Notes: generated by a model from the sequence alone, not told the origin. Positions 40,089-50,257 are shown, counted from the first letter of the stretch. The stretch: 64,000 nucleotides of DNA from Butyrivibrio sp. INlla21 (GCF_900116875.1 NZ_FPCC01000006.1:1-64000), one strand, 5' to 3'. A program made the numbers and translations.

Positions 40089-41147
40089 TTACGCAATAAA
40101 ATTACAAGTTGAAAATATGTTTCTAACTGCGGCCAGATACTCACCTTTGCTTCTGGCCTTTCTTATTGCCTTCAAACACTTGTCGCTGTCTTCAAAATGA
40201 CTGTTTATAAATGCCCAGTGCTCGAGCATCTTGAAGATGACGTTTCTGTCCTCATGAATGAAAGTTTCATAACCTTGGTATAGTTTTTCGAGATATTGTT
40301 TCAGTTCATCCTTTGTAAGTGTTGTTGAACCGGCCGCAAGGTCTCTTGCGAGCGCAGGGTTTCTGAGCATTCCGCGGCCCATCATAACAGAGCTTATGCC
40401 GCCGGGATTATCGCTGTTGCCGGCTCCTGCGTCTAGGCTCTTCATATCGTCGATCAGCCTGTTGTAGTCGTCTATGTTATTTATGTCACCGTTGTAGCAG
40501 ATATCTGCGCATCCGCCGCATTCTCTGTATATTTCGACGGCTCTTTTGAATGCGTCCGTCTTTGGCTTTCCCTGATAGAAATCCTTCTGAACTCTTGCGT
40601 GGATCGTAAGCTCGCTTATTGGATATTTTGCAAACACTTCCATAAGCTTATCGGCTTCTGATTCATCGGTTACCCCGAGCCTTGTTTTTACGGAGAATTT
40701 GGGAGAAGCTGACTCTTTAGCATTTTCTTTTCCCGAAAAAAGCTCATCGGAAGTGATCTCTTTTAACATGTTATCAAGGTAAGAAATATCGGCAAGAAGG
40801 CCTGAGCCCTTGTGCTTGGTTACTACGGTCGCGACGGGACAACCAAGGTTTAAATTTATCTCTTTGTATCCCATAGCCGCGATCTCTTTTGCCGCCCAGA
40901 GGAAGTTCTCTGCGCTGTTTGCAAGGATCTGAGGGATGACAATATCTGTATAATCCGGGAAAACATCGTTGTTTATGGGGAGAATGTCATTCTTTTCCCT
41001 TTTCTTGAATTTATGAGTCTTCGGAGCCGACAAAAAAGGCGTGTAATACTTGGCTATTTCACCGCCAAACATCGCACGGTGAGTGTTTCTGAGCGTATAT
41101 TGTGTAATGCCCTCCATTGGGGCAAAGTAAAATTTTGTTGAAGCCAT
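40089..41147 (-). CDS. tRNA-dihydrouridine synthase family protein
   Basis: 352 residues. FMN-barrel start FYFAPMEGITQYTLRNTHR, catalytic Cys region INLNLGCPVATVVTKHKGSG, VKTRLG, LTIHARVQKDFYQG, VMMGRGMLRNPAL. Reduces uridines in the tRNA D-loop. The insertion of about 20 residues after LLADISYLDN (KENAKESASPK) is longer than usual. Converges with EcfT with 3 nt between stops. Confidence 0.88.
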   Translation of the reverse strand: MASTKFYFAPMEGITQYTLRNTHRAMFGGEIAKYYTPFLSAPKTHKFKKREKNDILPINNDVFPDYTDIVIPQILANSAENFLWAAKEIAAMGYKEINLNLGCPVATVVTKHKGSGLLADISYLDNMLKEITSDELFSGKENAKESASPKFSVKTRLGVTDESEADKLMEVFAKYPISELTIHARVQKDFYQGKPKTDAFKRAVEIYRECGGCADICYNGDINNIDDYNRLIDDMKSLDAGAGNSDNPGGISSVMMGRGMLRNPALARDLAAGSTTLTKDELKQYLEKLYQGYETFIHEDRNVIFKMLEHWAFINSHFEDSDKCLKAIRKARSKGEYLAAVRNIFSTCNFIA

Positions 41148-41209
41148 CAGGCGAATTTCTCCTTATTACTTGTTTTCATTCACGGTTATTATGGTATTAT
41201 ATGTGTTAG

Positions 41210-42136
41210 ATGTCAAAACAATGTGAGGAATGTGGTATGGATTACAAGTACAATGATGAGAAAAATTCATTGAAGAACGAGATAAAAGATATCGTTGATC
41301 TCATACTCGCTGATTACGGGCATGACAGAGATATCGACAAGATGGATATATTCAACCAGCCTGACAGGGACGCGGTAAAAGATATTGTCATCAAGCTTAT
41401 CCGTATTATCTATCCCGGCTATTACAGGGATAAGGTGTATAAGAGCTACAATGACAGCAACAGGATCGCAATTGTCATTGAGGATGTTATCTATAATCTT
41501 CAGAAGCAGATCGCCATTGCGTTCAGACACAGCGAGGATTATGAGGAGACTTCGGAAGAGACGCTTGATTGCGGAGCAAGACGCATTACACATGAGTTCT
41601 TTAAGCAGATTCCCAAGATCAGAGAATATGTGGATACCGACGTGCAGGCTTGCTATGACGGAGATCCCGCTGCTTACAGTAAAGAGGAGATTATTCTTTC
41701 ATATCCCGGTCTTTTTGCGACAACCGTAAACAGGATCGCGCATGAGCTGTATCTTCTTAAGGTGCCGCTTATTCCGAGAATAATGACTGAGTATGCTCAT
41801 TCCAAGACGGGAATTGATATTCATCCCGGAGCTACAATGGGCAAGTATCTTATGATCGATCACGGAACAGGAATTGTTATTGGTGAGACGTCTATTATCG
41901 GAGAGCACGTTAAGATATATCAGGGCGTTACCATCGGTGGTCTTTCCACAAGAGGAGGACAGGCGCTCAAGGGCAGCAAGAGACATCCTACAATCGAGGA
42001 CGATGTTACCATCTATTCGGGAGCTTCCATTCTCGGAGGAGAGACTGTTATCGGTAAGGGATCGGTTATCGGAGCTAATGCGTTCATCACTTCTTCGGTT
42101 CCCGCTGCAAGCAGAGTCAGCATGAAAAATAACTGA
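41210..42136 (+). CDS. cysE: serine O-acetyltransferase
   Basis: 308 residues. The C-terminal left-handed beta helix holds TGIDIHPGATMGKYLMIDHG, IVIGETSIIGEHVKIYQGVT and RHPTIEDDVTIYSGASILGG, specific to serine acetyltransferases. The N-terminal helical domain is long (about 180 residues), as in EpsC-type variants. Forms O-acetylserine for cysteine synthesis. Promoter region is shared with the divergent dus gene. Confidence 0.9.
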   Translation: MSKQCEECGMDYKYNDEKNSLKNEIKDIVDLILADYGHDRDIDKMDIFNQPDRDAVKDIVIKLIRIIYPGYYRDKVYKSYNDSNRIAIVIEDVIYNLQKQIAIAFRHSEDYEETSEETLDCGARRITHEFFKQIPKIREYVDTDVQACYDGDPAAYSKEEIILSYPGLFATTVNRIAHELYLLKVPLIPRIMTEYAHSKTGIDIHPGATMGKYLMIDHGTGIVIGETSIIGEHVKIYQGVTIGGLSTRGGQALKGSKRHPTIEDDVTIYSGASILGGETVIGKGSVIGANAFITSSVPAASRVSMKNN

Positions 42137-42251
42137 AAAAAATTCTGAAATTTTTTTGCGAAAAGGGCTAAAGAAAAATAATAAATTGTCCGATAAAGGA
42201 AATAGCAAGTAGTGTAGCTATTTCCTTTTTCTCTTCGGAGGTAAAAACTAT

Positions 42252-43580
42252 ATGATGAGATCGCTTTGGTCAGGTGTGGCCGGTCTTACAACTCACCAAC
42301 TTGAAATGGATGTTATCGGTAACAATATCGCTAACGTCAATACAACTGCTTATAAATCACAGGCAACCGGATTTGCGGATGTCCTTTATCAGACTGTGAA
42401 AAACGGAACAGGTTCGGGCGATACAACCGCTACAACCAATGTTTCACAGGTTGGACTCGGAACCAAGGTTGCATCCATATATACGAACATTTCCAAGTCA
42501 GGCTCAATGCAGACAACAGGAAATGCATTCGACCTTATGATCACGGGAGATTCATTCTTCGTGGTTTCTTCTGATGCGAGCACAAATCCCGCGATGCGCA
42601 ATTTCACAAGAGACGGAGCTTTCACAATTGATGCGGACGGAAATCTCGTTACTCAGAACAATGGATTCTACGTATTCGGTATCATGGGTGACGGAAACAT
42701 TCCCAGAGGCGGAAACGTTAATCTTACCAATCTCAGACTTATATCCGATGCGACTAAGACCATCGGCGGAACGGCAACATCGGCTTCATACTTTAGCGGC
42801 AATATAGACAGTCTCGATAAGGACCTTGAGACCGAAGACGGAAAGACATTGAGAATCGAAGTTTTCGGAAGAGACGGCGAAACCTATACTCTTAAGTATG
42901 GTCTTACAGACGGACAAGATGAGGCTGATAACACCTTTAAGCTTTCACTTAAGTCAATCCAGAACTCCAATGGAGATCTTATAACAAATACGACAAATGC
43001 AAATGTTGACCTTGTTTACAGCAAGAATAACGGAAGACTTGTAAGTGCAAACGGTGCGACTAACGGAATGGTTCATATGGAGTTTGGCGGACAGGCTTCA
43101 ATGATAGGACCGATTGACATTGATTTTTCCAATACTTCGAACTATGCAAGCATAAACGGCAAGCATTCTTCTTCATTCTACGGATACAGAGGCGATACGC
43201 AGGGACTTAATCAGGGTTATGCAAACGGCACTATGACAGGCCTTTCGGTAACAGACAACGGCTCGATATTTGCCAAGTATTCAAACGGCCAGACCGTAAA
43301 GATCGCACAGATCGCGGTAGCTGAGTTCAATAATGCGATGGGACTTGAGATGATAGGAGATAACCTCTATGCTCAGTCACTTAACTCCGGAGAAGCAATG
43401 ATCATGGATATCACCTATGACGGCGGATACATGACCGCGGGAGTTTTGGAATCGAGTAATGTCGATCTGGCAAAAGAGTTCACGGACATGATCACAACAC
43501 AGAGAGGTTTCCAGGCTAACAGCCGCGTGATCACAACATCCGATGAAATGCTTCAGATCTTGCACGGATTAAAGAGATAA
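42252..43580 (+). CDS. flgE: flagellar hook protein FlgE-type
   Basis: 442 residues. N-terminal MMRSLWSGVAGLTTHQLEMD, VIGNNIANVNTTAYKS, C-terminal SSNVDLAKEFTDMITTQRGF and DEMLQILHGL form the conserved coiled ends of rod/hook proteins; the D1-D2 middle fits FlgE. It stands alone, not in a flagellar operon, and ends in a strong terminator. Start could be 42252 or 42255. Confidence 0.85.
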   Translation: MMRSLWSGVAGLTTHQLEMDVIGNNIANVNTTAYKSQATGFADVLYQTVKNGTGSGDTTATTNVSQVGLGTKVASIYTNISKSGSMQTTGNAFDLMITGDSFFVVSSDASTNPAMRNFTRDGAFTIDADGNLVTQNNGFYVFGIMGDGNIPRGGNVNLTNLRLISDATKTIGGTATSASYFSGNIDSLDKDLETEDGKTLRIEVFGRDGETYTLKYGLTDGQDEADNTFKLSLKSIQNSNGDLITNTTNANVDLVYSKNNGRLVSANGATNGMVHMEFGGQASMIGPIDIDFSNTSNYASINGKHSSSFYGYRGDTQGLNQGYANGTMTGLSVTDNGSIFAKYSNGQTVKIAQIAVAEFNNAMGLEMIGDNLYAQSLNSGEAMIMDITYDGGYMTAGVLESSNVDLAKEFTDMITTQRGFQANSRVITTSDEMLQILHGLKR

Positions 43581-43610
43581 ACACTTAGAAATATTAATTT
43601 AAAATCATGA

Positions 43611-43650
43611 CAGCCATTTTGAAACTAAGTTTCCGAAATGGCTGTTTTTT
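43611..43650 (+). terminator. intrinsic terminator after flgE
   Basis: CAGCCATTT-GAAAC / GTTTC-AAATGGCTG stem with a few unpaired bases, followed by TTTTTT. Confidence 0.9.
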
Positions 43651-43944
43651 AGCGCTATCCCAGTGTTTTTTTGTATTCGCATGCTGTATAATAACTGCAC
43701 AACTACATAATGACTCACCTTTTTAGACAGCTTAAAATTGTAATGTTGATGAAAAATAACGGAAACTGAAATATTTTTTTTCGTAAAAGCGAAACTTTGA
43801 ATCGCTGATATTTACTGGACTTGAGAAATGCGTGGATGGAAACTGTGAACTTTTTGTGAAAAAGTGGTTGTTTTTTTGTGTCCAATGGTTTATATTGATA
43901 ATCACAACACACATAAACTTTTTTTACACTAATTGTTCCACGGG

Positions 43945-44060
43945 AAAACTAAGCGTTTAAAGGGCAAAGCCATTGAAAGATGGTGACGCAAAGCTAAAGG
44001 GTCTTAATCACATACGTGAAAGACAGCCAGTTGCTGGTGCTAGTTCGTTGGCACCATGAA
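43945..44060 (+). promoter_or_regulatory. c-di-GMP-I (GEMM-I) riboswitch
   Basis: The aptamer core is clear: AAAGGGCAAAGCCATTGAAA, GATGGTGACGCAAAGC, AAAGGGTC and AGACAGCCAGTTGCTGG, matching the conserved GGCAAA, GACGCAAAGC and CAGCCAGNTGC blocks. The segment GGTGC...GCACC (44036-44055) can form an anti-terminator or part of P1. It heads the pilus locus and is followed at 44064 by a terminator. The 43650-43940 stretch upstream holds AT-rich sequence with no gene; the promoter was not firmly placed. Confidence 0.9.
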
Positions 44061-44063
44061 GGT

Positions 44064-44098
44064 GACCGGACTGTACTAGCAGACGGTCTTATTTTTTA
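44064..44098 (+). terminator. riboswitch-controlled terminator
   Basis: GACCG, loop, CGGTC and TTATTTTTT directly after the aptamer; the expression platform of the c-di-GMP switch. Confidence 0.75.
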
Positions 44099-44099
44099 C

Positions 44100-44263
44100 A
44101 ATTACGGTACGAAATAAGTTCATGGATGAACAACCGGGAAACCGGAAGTACATGGATAGTAATTCCACAGAGCAACTGGCCACAGAAACTTTGCGATGTC
44201 GCTGACAACAAGATTTACTTAAGGTACATGCAAAGCCGAAAGGCCAAATGCATGTACTTTTTT
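44100..44263 (+). promoter_or_regulatory. second structured leader and attenuator before the pilus genes
   Basis: After the first terminator there are 125 nt with CCGG-GAAA-CCGG, ending in a second strong terminator GTACATGCA/TGCATGTAC with inner GCCGAAAGGC and six T (44224-44263). GTACATG occurs a second time at 44148-44154 and could pair with the terminator's 3' arm instead, as an anti-terminator. This implies a second controlled stop. The ligand or factor is unknown; no known aptamer recognised. Confidence 0.6.
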
Positions 44264-44286
44264 ATTACTACTGACAAGGACGGACT

Positions 44287-44886
44287 ATGGCTGAGGTAAA
44301 TCTAAAAAAACTTAGCAGATCGGAACTTCTGGAGATGATGATCACATTTTCGGAGGAGGCCGAGGAAGCTAAGAAACACGAAGAAGAACTTAAGGAAGAA
44401 CTCGAAAAAGAGAAGCAACAATTGCTCAAGGAAATGGCTGAAGAAAGAGCCGCAATGCTCAAGGGCTTTGATGAAGAGAAGCATCAGATGAGAACCAAGT
44501 TCAACGAGCAGAAGGCTGAGATGCAGGCTAAGTTCGAAAAAGACATAAACGGACTTAAGGCCAGACTCACAAGAGAGAAAGAAGAGCTTCAGAAGCAAGT
44601 TGACGATGCAATGTTTAAGATTGAGAATTCACAGTCTCTTGCAGAAGCTTCAATCCAGCTCGGCGGAATTATGGAAGCCGCTCAGAAATCGGCAGACTTA
44701 TATGTTGAGACTCTTCAGAAGAGAGCTGAAGCAGAGTACGAGGAATTCAAGAAAGAACTCGCACAGGCCAAGAAACATATGCTTGAGAAAGAGCAGGAGA
44801 TTCTCGAAGCGAGTAACAAACAAGCTACTAAGAAAAAATCGTCCGTACAAGGCAGAAAGAAAAAAAGTGACAAAGTAGATGAGTGA
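44287..44886 (+). CDS. coiled-coil cytoplasmic protein of the pilus locus
   Basis: 199 residues, almost entirely Glu/Lys/Ala heptads (EEAKKHEEELKEELEKEKQQ), with a conserved patch QSLAEASIQLGGIMEAAQKS near residue 120 and a basic tail. No signal peptide. It overlaps the signal peptidase gene by 8 nt. It resembles coiled-coil scaffold proteins; a role in placing the pilus or peptidase is only a suggestion. Confidence 0.7.
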   Translation: MAEVNLKKLSRSELLEMMITFSEEAEEAKKHEEELKEELEKEKQQLLKEMAEERAAMLKGFDEEKHQMRTKFNEQKAEMQAKFEKDINGLKARLTREKEELQKQVDDAMFKIENSQSLAEASIQLGGIMEAAQKSADLYVETLQKRAEAEYEEFKKELAQAKKHMLEKEQEILEASNKQATKKKSSVQGRKKKSDKVDE

Positions 44887-45454
44887 AGAGAAAGTATTAA
44901 AACCCTCGATCGGAGATCTTAAGAAAGAGCTTAAGAGGGAGAACAGCAAAAGAGAATATAAGAACGTACTCAAAAGAACATTGTTTGTGGTAGTTATCGT
45001 GGCAGCACTGGCTGTCCTGATATCAAGCTTTTACATCACGGTACTTAGGGTTACGGGAGACAGCATGACACCGACTCTTGAAACCGGACAGATCGTGGTA
45101 GCACAGAACAGTTCAACGTTTGAACCCGGAGAACTTATTGCTTTTTACTATAATAATAAGGTTTTGGTAAAAAGAGTTGTAGGATCGCCCGGTGATTGGA
45201 TAAATATCGATGCCGACGGCAACGTCTCGGTAAATGGGGAACAGCTTGAAGAGCCGTACGCTGAAAAAAGTTTTGATCCAACAGATATTAAATTTCCATA
45301 CCAGGTACCTGAAAACAGATACTTTGTTTTAGGTGATCACAGGAGTGCTTCTATAGATTCAAGAAGCAGTGTCGTTGGCTGTGTTACAAAAGAACAGCTC
45401 ATCGGCAAAGTGATCTTCAGAGTCTTCCCGTTCGATGTATCGGGAGGTCTATAA
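44879..45454 (+). CDS. lepB: signal peptidase I
   Basis: 191 residues. One membrane helix (TLFVVVIVAALAVLISSFYI), catalytic Ser in GDSMTPTLE, Lys in VLVKRVVGSPGD, and YFVLGDHRSASIDSR. A locus-specific signal peptidase is common in pilus clusters, where it may process pilins or assist sortase assembly. Confidence 0.9.
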   Translation: MSEEKVLKPSIGDLKKELKRENSKREYKNVLKRTLFVVVIVAALAVLISSFYITVLRVTGDSMTPTLETGQIVVAQNSSTFEPGELIAFYYNNKVLVKRVVGSPGDWINIDADGNVSVNGEQLEEPYAEKSFDPTDIKFPYQVPENRYFVLGDHRSASIDSRSSVVGCVTKEQLIGKVIFRVFPFDVSGGL

Positions 45455-45514
45455 CAGCTTTAGTCAGTCATAATGTAACCGCGAAACGTTTTTTACAGGT
45501 AAGAGGACCAGAAT

Positions 45515-48500
45515 ATGCGCAAGAGTGTTGAAAATCGCGCAGAAAACTACATCAAGAGACATCGCAACTACAGGAAATGGTTAGCTTTTGCACTGTGCAT
45601 TGCAATGCTTACCGGAACGGTAACTTTGTATGGCCTTAATAAGCCGGCTACGGCCATGACCGAGGATGCGTTTGGGTCAATGGGAATTATTGATACCGCA
45701 AGTGATGAGGACGAGCAGAGACTCATCGAAGAAATGTACAATAATGACGATGACGAAAACGGCGATGATGGGGATGAAGTGGCCGGAGGCAATGACAATG
45801 GGGACGAAGAGTCAGGCAATCCGGACGATGAAAGCGATGATGAAAGTGACGATGAAAATGGGGATGACAACAGCGACGACGCTAATGAAAGCAATCCCGA
45901 TGATATGAATAAAGAAAATGAGTCAGGAGATGATGATCCCGCTTCTTCTGAAGAAGATGATGAGGCAGCTAAAAAGGCTACTCTCGGCGAAGGAGCAAGC
46001 GATGAAGCTTCAAGCGAAGATTCTTCCGAATCCGCATCTGATGCTTCAAGCGAGGCTACAACCGCAGCTGCAGATGATGCATCAAGCCTTGAATCAAGCG
46101 AGATATCACTTGAGGCTTCCAGCGAAGTTTCTTTGGATGAAAAGGAACTCGAAGAGCTTAAGGATGTTGTTATCACAGTCTATTATGTTGATGCCGAGGG
46201 AACAGAGTTCTCTGAGGCAAAAGAACTTTCTATAGAAGATTCTTTTGACATAAAAGAAGATGCAAAGAAATTTGACGGTTATATATATAAGAAGGCACTT
46301 CTTGGTGATGAAGAGACAGAGATTGTTTCTATAAATAAGAAGACTAAGGAAGTATCCGTAGAAAAAGAAGAGAACGAAGACAGTGCAGCTTCACTTGCAG
46401 AGGTTGAGGATGAAGTCCTTAAGTATGTATATTATGAAGCAGTGACTGAAGAAGGCGAAGAGATCGAGATCACCGAGGATACAGATCTTAAGCTTGTATA
46501 CGACGAAGTCAACACTCAGGAGAAGTTTGTTGTTTCTGTAGACGGAATGACTGTAACGGTTATTTTGTCCAAGCCCGAAGAATTCCCTAAGGGAATCGAG
46601 CTCAACGTTACTCCTCTTGATAAGTTCACAAGCGGATACAACTACGATGCATATATGGATGCCCTTAATGCAAATGCACAGGCAATTGCAGAGGCAGCCG
46701 GCAGAGAAGAAGCAATTGAATATGATGAGAGCAACACAATGCTCTTTGATATAGCATTCGTACTTGATGAAATCGAGTATGAGCCTAAAGAAGGAACGGT
46801 TTCCGTATCTGTTTCATTCGATGACAGCCAGCTTTCATCCGAGATGGAAACAGAAAAAGAGGAAGACGTATCTGTCCTTCACTTCCCTATTAAAGAAGCG
46901 GTTAAAGAAGGCTATGCATCAACAAGTGATGCTACAGGCATTTCTGTAGACGATATCAATGTAGATATTCTTACCGAGAGCGAAGTAAGCCTTGGAGAAG
47001 ACGCCGATGTCATCAGCTTTACGACATCATCCTTTTCGGTATACGGCGCGGTTACATATTCCGATGACGGATATACATGGGATGGAACTGAGTCGTTCAC
47101 TCCTAATGGCGCGGTAGAAATGCTTGGTAATGCAACATACTTCGGTGCTGTAGCCGAAGAATATTATGGCGGAGGACGTCAATATCCTAATGGCCAGCAC
47201 AGTGAAGCTAATATTGCGGTTAAAAAAATCTACAATATACAGAACTTTACAATAGGTAACTCGGAGAAAGTTTATAAGCATCTTGTAAGTTATAATATTA
47301 CGGTTCATAAGACCGTAAAAGGACCTAATAAGGTAGGAACATTTAAGTTCAAGCTTTATTCCGATCCGGAAGCTAAAATAGAGATCCCGAACAGTGCTTT
47401 TAGTATTACTACGGATGCAAAAGGAGAAGGTTCCTATACATTTGATTTTGCAAAAATACAGACAAACAGAGTTTATTCTAAATTCTATGTATTTGAGCTT
47501 GATCAGTCCGGAAGACCGGTAAAGAACGGCGGAAAGAACGGGAAATATACTGTTCAATACGGACAGGCAGAATTAAAGGGTTACAATGACAGCATTAGCT
47601 TGTTTACAGACAGCTATATTGAGGACATGAATGATTTCACCGGAGAATTTGTCCTTCAGAAGGTTAACGGGGCAACGGTTTATTATTTGCAGAATCCTAA
47701 CAGCCTTACCGGTTATGAGAGTGTTACATATGATGAAGCGTATAACGATACGCCCGGACATAATGGACCATACCACACTGAGAGATATGATGGTAAGTTC
47801 CCGGTAGATGTTACAGGCTTGCTCGATAATGCAGGAAAAGCATCTTCTGTGCTTGTTAATGCTAATAAGGATGCATGTAGTGCTAACGGAATAAAGGTAA
47901 TCAATCTCGTCGGAGGAGCTCCTACATATTCAGGGCCTCCCACTCTTGAAAATGACCTGACTCGTAGATATTTTGGATTCCCGCAGAGTGTAAATGACGG
48001 TTATGCAGTTAATACGGGTATTGATATAGGTGATCAGTTCTTGCTTCTTAATATTGATCTTACCGGAGTTCCGGAGTATAAGCTTGGTAAGATTAAGATT
48101 AACGGCGAGGGAACAGGTGATTGGAATGAGATTGCCAACAGGATAATAATAAATCCCGTTCAGAAAGACGGTAATGGTGGCTTTGTTCCTTATACAGGTA
48201 AGATCAACGCGGACATAATGTCCGGTACTCTTGTGGCACCTGATGCATATGTACTTACAACAGGTTCATATTGCGGAACCGTAATTGGACAAACAATCGA
48301 AAAGGATTGTGAGATACACAAAATCGATGTAAGAAGATACCTTGACGAGTCTGGATCTGCTGATGTTTCAAATATAGACGATACAGTAATTCCTTTTGAT
48401 CTTGAGTTTGAAAAGTACGTAGATCAGTATTATGCAGGATGTACTGAGAGCGGTAAATTTAAATTTACTCTTCGCATGTTTGATGAGAAGCAGGGATCAT

Positions 48501-50257
48501 GGAAGGTTATCGACAATAACATAACCAATGATCAGTGGCAGATCAAATACAGCTTTAATAATCCTGCGGATTACGGCATGGAGTATGGCGGTGAGAATAC
48601 CTATTACTTCATGATGACCGAGAATGATACAACAGGCGATTATCTTAAGGATAAGAGCGGACTTCTTGCTAAGGTTAAGTATTATCCCGGCAAGAACGGA
48701 CAAGCTATAAATGAGATATGTTATTACAGAATAAATGAACAGGAAGTTCAGAGCATATTATCGAGCTTCAGTAAGGGCTACTACAATGACGCTCACAGAA
48801 TCAGAGAACTTGTAGGATTCTACAACAAGTCACGTAAGCCTTTTGATATCGAGATGTTCAAGTACCTGAACGGAAGTCTTCTTAGCGATAACACTCTTAA
48901 GTTCAATTTCTGGATCAGAATGGTCGATGAGAACAGAAATGTTATCGGTACAGACAGAAGAATATTCGGTACAGGCGCGGGTAAGGTGCCTAACTATATC
49001 ACAAACGTAGGCAGCAGTATCAAGTATACGGTAGATACAAGAGCCAATGCTTGGAATATGGAAGTTGGAAAGACCTACTACTTCATGTTTGTGGAAGGCA
49101 ATGCCGATAATGGCAACCGTGTTCAGACAACTATCGATAAGGCGATCATGGCAGTTAAAGTCGACTACTATGTCGATCAGACCAATGTGGTTCGTACATA
49201 TTATAGGATCGCAGATCAAGATGCTATTGATACGATCCTTGCCAATAACGCAAGCGTTGTTGATTATTGCACCGATGCCAATTATATAGATCCTGTAAAC
49301 GCAGGCTTCTATAACAAGACACCTACCAAGGTATCTGTAATTAAGAACTGGAATCAGAACAGTACAGACGATATCTGGGATATCACTGTAGTACTTAAGA
49401 GAAGAGTTTCAGGCGGTGACTTCGAAGAAGTTGAGAGGTTTGTGATACCTGCTTCCGACTACTACATGAGTGGCGGAATGGCAACTTCCAAGGCATACAA
49501 CTTCGAAGATCTCGAAGCCTTTGATGAAAACGGAAATGCATATGAATATGCAGCCGATGAGTATTACGACAACGGAAGCGAGCTTGTACAGCTCAATCCT
49601 CTTAAATATGTCGTATATGATGCGTCAGGAAATGTGATCAACGAAACATCCGCAAGCGAAGATTCCGTAGGAATCGTTAACGGCTACAAGAATAGCGAGA
49701 ACAGAACGGATATCGGAGCTGACGGAAGCACGACGATCACACTTACAAATACACCTTACATTAAGCTCAAAAAGGTATGGACACTTGATGGAAATCCGAT
49801 ATCTCCGGCAGAAACAACGGAATTCGGAACGGTCTTTGTAAACCTGTACAAGTCATATGATGACGGTTCACTTGAGTTCTTTAAGGGACCTATAGCACTT
49901 AGTCCCGGAAATGAATGGACCGCAGAAGTAGCCGTACCTGACAGAGTGAAGTATCACATAGTAGAGTGTGACTCCACAGGTCAGAACGAATACAGAAATG
50001 CACCTAAGATTACATACTACGCATTCTTCAAGGATCAGCAGACTGCTATGGATACCAACTGGGAAAATGTCTATGCAGAAGGTATCAATACAATGCTTGA
50101 AGTATCCAACGAAAGAAGCGGCAATGTTCTTCCTAAATCAGGAGGAATCGGAGAACTTCCGTATGTGGTTGCGGGAGCGGGAGCAACAGTGATGTCTCTT
50201 GTGGGAGCAGGTGTGTGCCTCCTCGGAAAGAGACGCAAGAAGGAGGATGAAGAGTAA
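45515..50257 (+). CDS. large sortase-anchored adhesin / pilus tip protein
   Basis: 1,580 residues. N-terminal basic region and hydrophobic segment (WLAFALCIAMLTGTVTLYG) as signal; residues about 70-215 are an Asp/Glu/Ser-rich stalk (DDESDDESDDENGDDNSDD). The middle has repeated beta domains of the pilin type, two sharing FDIEMFKYL / FDLEFEKYV openings and YYFMMTEND / YYFMFVEGN. Cna-B-like domains precede the sorting signal LPKSGG, a membrane helix and RRKKEDEE. It is the largest secreted product here and most likely the tip or stalk adhesin. Confidence 0.88.
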   Translation: MRKSVENRAENYIKRHRNYRKWLAFALCIAMLTGTVTLYGLNKPATAMTEDAFGSMGIIDTASDEDEQRLIEEMYNNDDDENGDDGDEVAGGNDNGDEESGNPDDESDDESDDENGDDNSDDANESNPDDMNKENESGDDDPASSEEDDEAAKKATLGEGASDEASSEDSSESASDASSEATTAAADDASSLESSEISLEASSEVSLDEKELEELKDVVITVYYVDAEGTEFSEAKELSIEDSFDIKEDAKKFDGYIYKKALLGDEETEIVSINKKTKEVSVEKEENEDSAASLAEVEDEVLKYVYYEAVTEEGEEIEITEDTDLKLVYDEVNTQEKFVVSVDGMTVTVILSKPEEFPKGIELNVTPLDKFTSGYNYDAYMDALNANAQAIAEAAGREEAIEYDESNTMLFDIAFVLDEIEYEPKEGTVSVSVSFDDSQLSSEMETEKEEDVSVLHFPIKEAVKEGYASTSDATGISVDDINVDILTESEVSLGEDADVISFTTSSFSVYGAVTYSDDGYTWDGTESFTPNGAVEMLGNATYFGAVAEEYYGGGRQYPNGQHSEANIAVKKIYNIQNFTIGNSEKVYKHLVSYNITVHKTVKGPNKVGTFKFKLYSDPEAKIEIPNSAFSITTDAKGEGSYTFDFAKIQTNRVYSKFYVFELDQSGRPVKNGGKNGKYTVQYGQAELKGYNDSISLFTDSYIEDMNDFTGEFVLQKVNGATVYYLQNPNSLTGYESVTYDEAYNDTPGHNGPYHTERYDGKFPVDVTGLLDNAGKASSVLVNANKDACSANGIKVINLVGGAPTYSGPPTLENDLTRRYFGFPQSVNDGYAVNTGIDIGDQFLLLNIDLTGVPEYKLGKIKINGEGTGDWNEIANRIIINPVQKDGNGGFVPYTGKINADIMSGTLVAPDAYVLTTGSYCGTVIGQTIEKDCEIHKIDVRRYLDESGSADVSNIDDTVIPFDLEFEKYVDQYYAGCTESGKFKFTLRMFDEKQGSWKVIDNNITNDQWQIKYSFNNPADYGMEYGGENTYYFMMTENDTTGDYLKDKSGLLAKVKYYPGKNGQAINEICYYRINEQEVQSILSSFSKGYYNDAHRIRELVGFYNKSRKPFDIEMFKYLNGSLLSDNTLKFNFWIRMVDENRNVIGTDRRIFGTGAGKVPNYITNVGSSIKYTVDTRANAWNMEVGKTYYFMFVEGNADNGNRVQTTIDKAIMAVKVDYYVDQTNVVRTYYRIADQDAIDTILANNASVVDYCTDANYIDPVNAGFYNKTPTKVSVIKNWNQNSTDDIWDITVVLKRRVSGGDFEEVERFVIPASDYYMSGGMATSKAYNFEDLEAFDENGNAYEYAADEYYDNGSELVQLNPLKYVVYDASGNVINETSASEDSVGIVNGYKNSENRTDIGADGSTTITLTNTPYIKLKKVWTLDGNPISPAETTEFGTVFVNLYKSYDDGSLEFFKGPIALSPGNEWTAEVAVPDRVKYHIVECDSTGQNEYRNAPKITYYAFFKDQQTAMDTNWENVYAEGINTMLEVSNERSGNVLPKSGGIGELPYVVAGAGATVMSLVGAGVCLLGKRRKKEDEE

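Noticed and set aside
41699..42208. 169-codon minus-strand frame across cysE
   Set aside because: Antisense shadow of the hexapeptide repeats; no similarity or start signals.
45568..46176. 202-codon Ser-rich minus-strand frame
   Set aside because: Complement of the repetitive acidic stalk of the adhesin; an artefact of GA(T/C)/GAA-rich sequence.
47027..47557. 176-codon minus-strand frame inside the adhesin gene
   Set aside because: Shadow of the coding strand; no ribosome site or domain.
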